A stretch of DNA of 9,643 nt from Armatimonadota bacterium (GTDB lineage Bacteria > Sysuimicrobiota > Sysuimicrobiia > Sysuimicrobiales > Humicultoraceae), in the NCBI GenBank assembly GCA_016198805.1, contig JACQHU010000038.1, positions 1 through 9,643 of the forward strand. The letters are read 5' to 3'. A program made the position numbers and the translations under genes. Each line of letters opens with the position of its first letter. Positions within the stretch are counted from its first letter, which is position 1. Of the stretch, positions 5,510 through 9,643 are shown piece after piece. Below the pieces are notes generated by a model, which ran no database searches, was not told the origin of the DNA, and was given only the letters and a program-made list of their open reading frames with translations.

Positions 5510-6343
5510 ACAAACTCCGTCACCCGCCAGTCGCCGGTGCCCCTCTACTACCAGGTTGAGTCGCTGCTCCGTTCGCAGGTAGCGTCCGGCCGCTACCCCG
5601 AGGGGCGGCTGCCGACCGAGGAAGCGCTGGTCCGGCGCCTCGGCGTCAGCCGGATCACCGTGCGCCGCGCCATGGAGCGGCTGGTCCAGGAGGGTTTGAT
5701 CTACCGGGTCCCCGGCCGCGGGACCTTCGTCGACACGCGGCGGTCGGCGGAGTTCAGGATCGAGCGCAACCCGGCCGATCTGCTGGGGTTTGAGGAGGAC
5801 ATCCGGCGCCTGGGGTTCGTCCCCGAGACCACGGTGCTGCGGCGCGAGTGGATCCAGGCCCCCGCCGATGTGGCCGACGCACTGGACCTGGCGCCCGACG
5901 CCGAGGTGCTCTGGCTGCACCGCCGCGGGACGGCCGGCGGCCGGGCGCTGTGGGTCGAGGATCGGTATCTGGTGCGCGCGCTGGCCTTGCGCCTGCGGCC
6001 GCGCGACTTCTCGACCCCGAGCCTGCTCGCCACGCTGGCGCGCGCCCGCGGACTCAACGTCGACCGCGCGAAGGTACGGATTTCGGCACGCGACGCCACG
6101 CGGGAGGAGGCCAGGCATCTCGACCTTCGCCCGGGCGCCCCCGTGCTGGTAGCGGAGTTCGCTGTGGAAGCGGAAGGCGCGCCCGCGCAGTTCGTGCGGG
6201 CCCGCTTCCGGCCGGACCGGTACGCCTTCGCCTTCATCATCGAGTCTGAGGCGGGGCTGCGGCGCGGCGGGCCGCGCCGTGAACCAGCGCGCCGGGAGGC
6301 CCGGGCGTCGACCGCTCCTGAGGTGGCGCATGACATCGAATGA
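5507..6343 (+). CDS. GntR-family transcriptional regulator, HutC/UTRA subfamily
   Basis: This 278-residue DNA-binding regulator has an N-terminal winged helix-turn-helix (about 11-77): PLYYQ at the start, LPTEEAL (35-41), recognition helix VSRITVRRAMERL (47-59), and wing RVPGRGTFV (67-75). A UTRA ligand-binding domain follows (about 95-245), with WVEDRY (149-154) and a closing RYAFAFII. HutC-type regulators usually repress nearby operons and release DNA when a small ligand binds; ligands include histidine-pathway intermediates, amino-sugar phosphates, alkylphosphonates and trehalose-6-phosphate. The position, divergent from a sugar-phosphate SIS gene and heading a D-amino-acid and peptide operon, suggests control of both. 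No ribosome site is visible; the start is set by the PLYxQ spacing. The C-terminus carries an arginine-rich tail (about 251-267) past the usual domain end, and its last codons overlap the next gene. The ligand is not readable. Confidence 0.92.
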   Translation: MTNSVTRQSPVPLYYQVESLLRSQVASGRYPEGRLPTEEALVRRLGVSRITVRRAMERLVQEGLIYRVPGRGTFVDTRRSAEFRIERNPADLLGFEEDIRRLGFVPETTVLRREWIQAPADVADALDLAPDAEVLWLHRRGTAGGRALWVEDRYLVRALALRLRPRDFSTPSLLATLARARGLNVDRAKVRISARDATREEARHLDLRPGAPVLVAEFAVEAEGAPAQFVRARFRPDRYAFAFIIESEAGLRRGGPRREPARREARASTAPEVAHDIE

Positions 6344-7376
6344 CGAGAAGCTGCAGAAGGTCGGCGAGGCGATCGACCGCCTCTGCGCCATCGAGATCAC
6401 CGGGCGCGGGGTGGTGGGCGACCTCTACGCCGCGGCGCGGGCCAGGCAGGAGGGTCCGCTGTGCCTGTCGGTGGCCCAGAAATTGATCGAGCGGGTGCAG
6501 CCCGGTGACGTGGTCGTGATCGCCACTGGGCTTCCTACATATCCCTGGTTCTCCGGCGAACAGGATGGGCCGGTCGGCGCCGGCACGCTGGCTCGCGCGC
6601 TGGTGCTCGCCCTGGCCGCCCGGCCGGTGATCGTCACCGAAGCGATCCACCTGGAGATGTGCCGGGCCGCCGTCAGAGGGGCCGGGCTCTATCCGCGCGG
6701 GATCGATGAGGCCCTGCGGCTGCCGACCACCGCGGCCGTGGTGGCCTTCCCGACCGACTGGACGGAAGCGGGCCGCGAGGCCGACCGCCTGCAGGAACGC
6801 CTGCGGCCGAAGGCGCTCATTGCCATCGAGCGCCCCGGTGCCAACGATCACGGCCACTACCACAGCGCAGGCGGATTCCGGCTGACCGACCACTGTGCGA
6901 AGGTTGATGTCCTGTTCGAGCGGGCTCGGGCGCAGGGAATCGTCACGGTGGGCATCGGCGACGGCGGCAACGAACTCGGGTGCGCGATGATCCGTGAGAC
7001 GGTCCATCAGGCCGTCCCGCGCGGGGTCAGGTGCCAGTGCCCGTGCGGGGGCTCCGTCGTGCCGGCCGCCGTCACCGATCATCTCATCGTGGCGGCCATC
7101 TCCAACTGGGGCGCCTACGGGGTCGAGGCGGCCCTGGCGCTGCTGCTGGACCGGCGCGAGATCCTGCATTCGCGCGACGTCGATCGCCGGGTGCACGAAT
7201 GGTGCGCCCAGGCGGAGGCCAACAACGACGGGCCCGGTCTGCTGGATCCCGGCACCGACGCGGTCCCGGTGGAGATCCACGGTGATATGGTGGAGTTGCT
7301 GGGGTTCATGGTCGCAAGCGGCATCGACTTCGGCCGGCTCTACAAAGAGCCGCGCTATCCCTGGCTGGCGGTCTGA
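6330..7376 (+). CDS. D-glutamate cyclase-like protein (GLUCM_C, formerly DUF4392), stand-alone
   Basis: This 348-residue protein resembles the C-terminal catalytic region of D-glutamate cyclase (human DGLUCY), which converts D-glutamate to 5-oxo-D-proline. Family segments visible are ATGLPTYPWF (65-74), GEQDGPVGA (76-84), IERPGANDHGHYH (166-178), GIGDGGNELG (208-217) and ISNWGAYGVEAAL (257-269). It has no signal peptide and no fused N-terminal DUF1445-like domain. A CxCxC cluster (C235, C237, C239) and a His trio (H174, H176, H178) are possible metal ligands. The ATG at 6330 is chosen over an in-frame start at 6279 because GAGG lies 6 nt upstream and the earlier 17 residues are arginine-rich non-family sequence. 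It overlaps the gntR stop by 14 nt, so it is coupled to it. It is followed after 44 nt by a PLP enzyme of D-amino-acid type. Family good; the exact substrate is inferred. Confidence 0.85.
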   Translation: MTSNDEKLQKVGEAIDRLCAIEITGRGVVGDLYAAARARQEGPLCLSVAQKLIERVQPGDVVVIATGLPTYPWFSGEQDGPVGAGTLARALVLALAARPVIVTEAIHLEMCRAAVRGAGLYPRGIDEALRLPTTAAVVAFPTDWTEAGREADRLQERLRPKALIAIERPGANDHGHYHSAGGFRLTDHCAKVDVLFERARAQGIVTVGIGDGGNELGCAMIRETVHQAVPRGVRCQCPCGGSVVPAAVTDHLIVAAISNWGAYGVEAALALLLDRREILHSRDVDRRVHEWCAQAEANNDGPGLLDPGTDAVPVEIHGDMVELLGFMVASGIDFGRLYKEPRYPWLAV

Positions 7377-7406
7377 GCGGCGGCCCAGGACGCCGCAGCG
7401 CAGGCG

Positions 7407-7412
7407 AGGAGG
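7407..7412 (+). promoter_or_regulatory. Shine-Dalgarno site of the PLP enzyme gene
   Basis: AGGAGG ends 8 nt before the ATG at 7421 and decides that start. An in-frame GTG at 7412 overlaps the site itself and is unlikely to be used. Confidence 0.85.
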
Positions 7413-7420
7413 TGTGCACG

Positions 7421-8458
7421 ATGGTCACGGCAGTCTACACCGCGGCCGATCTCCGAAGCCGGATCGCGGCTATCCCGCGGGTGCATCTGGCCATGCTGCC
7501 CACACCGATTCAGCGCTGCCCCAACCTCTCGCGCGACCTCGGCGTCGACCTGTGGGTCAAGCGCGATGACCTGACCGGCCCCGCGTTCGGCGGGAACAAG
7601 GTGCGCAACCTGGAATGGCGCATGGCCGAGGCCACCTCCAGCGGCGCGGACATCCTGGTCTTCGGCGTCGAGATCACCTCGAACTCGGCCCGGCAGACCA
7701 CCGCCGCCGCCAACATGCTCGGTCTGCCGCTGGTGCTGGTGCTGCGGGGCACCGTCGGCGACGAGGTGCAGGGGAACCTCCTGTGCGACCTGATCCTGGG
7801 CGCGGAGGTGCGGATCGTCGACCTCCCTGCCTACCACGATCTCGAGCGCGCGGTCGGGGACGTGGTCGCCGAGTTGCGCGCGGAAGGCCGCACGCCGTTC
7901 AGCCTCAACCACGGAACGATGTTTGCCCGGGCCGCGGCGCTGGCCACCGTCGAGAACTTCCTGGAGATCCTGGAGTTGCTCGAACCGCACGACCGCCGTC
8001 CCGCCCACATCTACATCTCGTCGGGAGGCAAGGGGCTCGCCGGGCTGTCGCTGACGAAGAAGGCGCTGGGGCTGCCGGTCCGGGTGGTCGGCGTCGCGTC
8101 CACCAGCAACGAGGACCCGTGGCAGTACGGCGCGCAGGTGGCCAACGACACCGCCGCGCTGCTGGGCCTCCCGGTCACGGTCTCACCGGACGAGATCGAG
8201 GCGACGTTTGAGTATATCGGGCCGGGCTACGGGGTCCCGACGCCCGAAGGGATGGACGCCATCCTGACCTTTGCGCGACGCGAGGGGATCCTCCTCGATC
8301 CCGTGTACACGGGCAAAGCCGCCGCCGGGCTTCTGGACCACATCCGGCGCGGGATGGTCCCGCAGGGTGTGACGGTGGTTTTCGTGCACACGGGCGGCCA
8401 GCCGGCGCTGTTCGCGCAGAGCCGGGCGCTCGTCCAGCACATCGGAGGGAGGGACTGA
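7421..8458 (+). CDS. PLP-dependent enzyme, D-cysteine desulfhydrase/ACC deaminase family, with altered active-site loops
   Basis: This 345-residue fold-type II PLP enzyme has the usual family length. WVKRDDLTG (45-53) precedes GGNKVRNLE (57-65), with K60 as the PLP Schiff-base lysine. GPGYGVPTPEGM (267-278), DPVYTGKAAAG (293-303, with Y296) and FVHTGGQPALFA (321-332) are characteristic of D-cysteine desulfhydrase and 1-aminocyclopropane-1-carboxylate deaminase. Two loops differ from the common form. The substrate loop usually read as QSNH-x-RQ is TSNSARQ (86-92), losing the His, and the phosphate-cup motif usually like SGGTxAGL reads SGGKGLAGL (201-209), one residue longer. It therefore may act on a different D-amino acid or analogue. 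Related reactions release ammonia and an oxo acid, or sulfide from D-cysteine. It lies 44 nt after the D-glutamate-cyclase-like gene and has a strong AGGAGG. Fold and family are firm; substrate unknown. Confidence 0.9.
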   Translation: MVTAVYTAADLRSRIAAIPRVHLAMLPTPIQRCPNLSRDLGVDLWVKRDDLTGPAFGGNKVRNLEWRMAEATSSGADILVFGVEITSNSARQTTAAANMLGLPLVLVLRGTVGDEVQGNLLCDLILGAEVRIVDLPAYHDLERAVGDVVAELRAEGRTPFSLNHGTMFARAAALATVENFLEILELLEPHDRRPAHIYISSGGKGLAGLSLTKKALGLPVRVVGVASTSNEDPWQYGAQVANDTAALLGLPVTVSPDEIEATFEYIGPGYGVPTPEGMDAILTFARREGILLDPVYTGKAAAGLLDHIRRGMVPQGVTVVFVHTGGQPALFAQSRALVQHIGGRD

Positions 8459-8546
8459 ACGACGCGGCGCGCGGCGTCAACGAGACCGCGCGGAGCGGGG
8501 GGCACGAGAATTCATGTCAGAGAAACTGGTACAAGGGGGGAAGGGT
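8459..8546 (+). other. Intergenic spacer with a weak hairpin
   Basis: This 88-bp gap separates the PLP enzyme from the binding-protein gene. GACGC (8461-8465) and GCGTC (8474-8478) form a 5-bp inverted repeat just after the stop, without a T-run, so it is not a convincing terminator; it might shield mRNA ends. GGGGGGAAGGG (8535-8545) before the ATG at 8547 is the probable ribosome site. Confidence 0.35.
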
Positions 8547-9643
8547 ATGAGGACACGCGCGATCGTCACGTTGGTCATGGCGGCGCTGCTGCTGCCGTGG
8601 TCTGCCGGCGCGCAGACCGACCGGCCGCTGGTCTATGCGCAGAACGTGCCCATCACGGCCATGGACACCGCGGGGACGTCCATTGGGACCGTCTACCCCG
8701 CCGGCTACGAGGCCATGTTCCTCGTCTACGACAACCTGGTGGGGTTCAACGACAAGATGCAGATCGTCCCGCAGCTGGCCACCGAGTGGTCGGTCTCGCG
8801 CGACGGGCTGACCTGGACGTTCCGGCTGCGCCGCGGGGTGACCTTCCACGACGGGGGGCCGTTCGACGCCGACGCGGCCGTCTTCCACATCCAGCGGCAG
8901 ATCGATGTGGCCACGAACCGGTCGAACCGGCCGCTGTGGGATCCGCTCACCGCGGTGCGCAAGATCGATGATTTCACCATCGCGATCTCCACGCAGAAAC
9001 CCTACGGCGCGCTGCTCTCCACCCTGGCCCACGGCTCGGGCGGCATCGTGAGCCCGGCCGCGGTGCGCCGTTTGGGTGAGGGCTTCGCGCGGGCGCCGGT
9101 CGGCACAGGGCCGTATATGTTCGAGCGGCTCGATACCGGGACCGAACTGGTGCTGCGACGCAACGATACCTACTGGGGCGGCCGGCCGGGGTTCAGCCGC
9201 ATCATCCTGCGGCACGTCCCGGATCCGACCACCCGGATCGCGCTGCTGCAGTCCGGCCAGGTGGACGTGATCAACGCGATCCCGCCGGAAAATGTGGCGC
9301 AGCTACAGGGGAATCCCGCTATCGAGGTCGTCGCCCGCCCGGCACTGCGGACGTTTGGGTTCGCCTTTAATCTGAACCGGAAGTTCTTCCAGGACGTGCG
9401 CGTGCGGCACGCGTTCAACTACGCGGTGAACCGGGGGCCGGTGATCAAGGCCATCTTCAAGGACTATGCGACGCCCATCGACTCGCCGCTCTCGCCGTTT
9501 ACCGCCGGCTACTCGCCCGTCGGGTCCTGGGCCTATGACGTTGACCGGGCGAAGTCGCTCATGAACGAAGCCGGGTGGCGCCCGGGGCCCGATGGCGTGC
9601 TGCGCAAGGATGGCCAGCCGTTCGAGATCACGCTCCTGACCCC
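8547..9643 (+). CDS. ABC transporter solute-binding protein, family 5 (dipeptide/oligopeptide type), 3'-truncated by the window edge
   Basis: 365 residues are visible of a protein whose family usually reaches about 500-540, so the C-terminal third is outside the window. An N-terminal signal peptide is clear: basic RTR, hydrophobic core to about residue 18, and AGA before Q23 as a likely signal peptidase I site. There is no lipobox Cys, so it should be a soluble periplasmic or secreted protein. Family 5 hallmarks are LATEW and WTFRLRRGVTFHDG (77-103), PVGTGPYMF (184-192), NDTYWGG (206-212) and VRVRHAFNYAVNR (284-296). Such proteins deliver peptides, but also nickel, heme or sugars, to an ABC importer; permease and ATPase genes would be expected downstream. 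An in-frame ATG at 8514 would add 11 residues; 8547 is preferred for its purine-rich leader and normal signal peptide. In this operon peptide or muropeptide uptake is a reasonable inference. Confidence 0.92.
   Translation, partial: MRTRAIVTLVMAALLLPWSAGAQTDRPLVYAQNVPITAMDTAGTSIGTVYPAGYEAMFLVYDNLVGFNDKMQIVPQLATEWSVSRDGLTWTFRLRRGVTFHDGGPFDADAAVFHIQRQIDVATNRSNRPLWDPLTAVRKIDDFTIAISTQKPYGALLSTLAHGSGGIVSPAAVRRLGEGFARAPVGTGPYMFERLDTGTELVLRRNDTYWGGRPGFSRIILRHVPDPTTRIALLQSGQVDVINAIPPENVAQLQGNPAIEVVARPALRTFGFAFNLNRKFFQDVRVRHAFNYAVNRGPVIKAIFKDYATPIDSPLSPFTAGYSPVGSWAYDVDRAKSLMNEAGWRPGPDGVLRKDGQPFEITLLT

Noticed and set aside
6279..6329. Upstream GTG start adding 17 residues to the D-glutamate-cyclase-like protein
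   Set aside because: The added residues are Arg-rich and not family-like. GAGG sits 6 nt before the ATG at 6330.
5489..6400. Long minus-strand open frame across the gntR gene
   Set aside because: Its composition is Arg/Pro/Gln-rich with no recognisable domain, while the opposite strand encodes a complete wHTH-UTRA regulator.
8461..8478. Rho-independent terminator after the PLP enzyme gene
   Set aside because: The GACGC/GCGTC stem is short, has no T-tract, and the next gene in the same direction follows within 88 bp.

Overview
The window is a stretch of GC-rich bacterial chromosome. Most codons end in G or C, two starts are GTG, and genes sit close together or overlap. No rRNA, tRNA, insertion sequence, phage gene or CRISPR array is visible. 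Everything recognised is metabolic or transport-related. The sequence cannot settle the taxon. The mix of group III (mixed-substrate type) phosphofructokinases, DrrAB/NodIJ-type ABC genes, dipeptide-type binding protein and stand-alone D-glutamate-cyclase-like gene would fit an uncultured terrabacterial lineage (deep Actinobacteria, Chloroflexota or Armatimonadota relatives). That is inference only.

Layout. (1) 1-1630, + strand: two tandem 6-phosphofructokinase genes of the same family. The first is cut by the left edge. The second is complete and carries the Asp/Lys pair associated with pyrophosphate-dependent enzymes. (2) 1641-5185, - strand: a compact four-gene run read right to left: a SIS-domain sugar-phosphate isomerase/deaminase, an ABC-2 exporter ATPase, its membrane permease, and an alpha/beta hydrolase. 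Junctions are 3 nt, 1-nt overlap and 30 nt, so it is probably one operon; its end converges on the second pfk gene with only 10 nt between. (3) 5186-5506: a 321-bp divergent control region with interlocked inverted repeats, a consensus-like -35 box with nearby GTCTG repeats, and an AT-rich palindrome over the next start codon. (4) 5507-9643, + strand: a HutC/UTRA-type GntR regulator, a D-glutamate-cyclase-like protein (14-nt overlap with gntR), a PLP enzyme of the D-cysteine desulfhydrase/ACC deaminase family with altered active-site motifs, and a family 5 (dipeptide/oligopeptide type) solute-binding protein that runs off the right edge.

How it may work together (inference). A UTRA-type regulator lies between an amino-sugar-phosphate SIS enzyme and an operon for D-amino-acid chemistry plus peptide uptake. 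Amino sugars, D-glutamate, other D-amino acids and small peptides are together the breakdown products of peptidoglycan. A muropeptide or cell-wall scavenging locus is therefore a reasonable hypothesis, but no gene here proves it. The phosphofructokinases would receive fructose-6-phosphate if the SIS enzyme is a glucosamine-6-phosphate deaminase.
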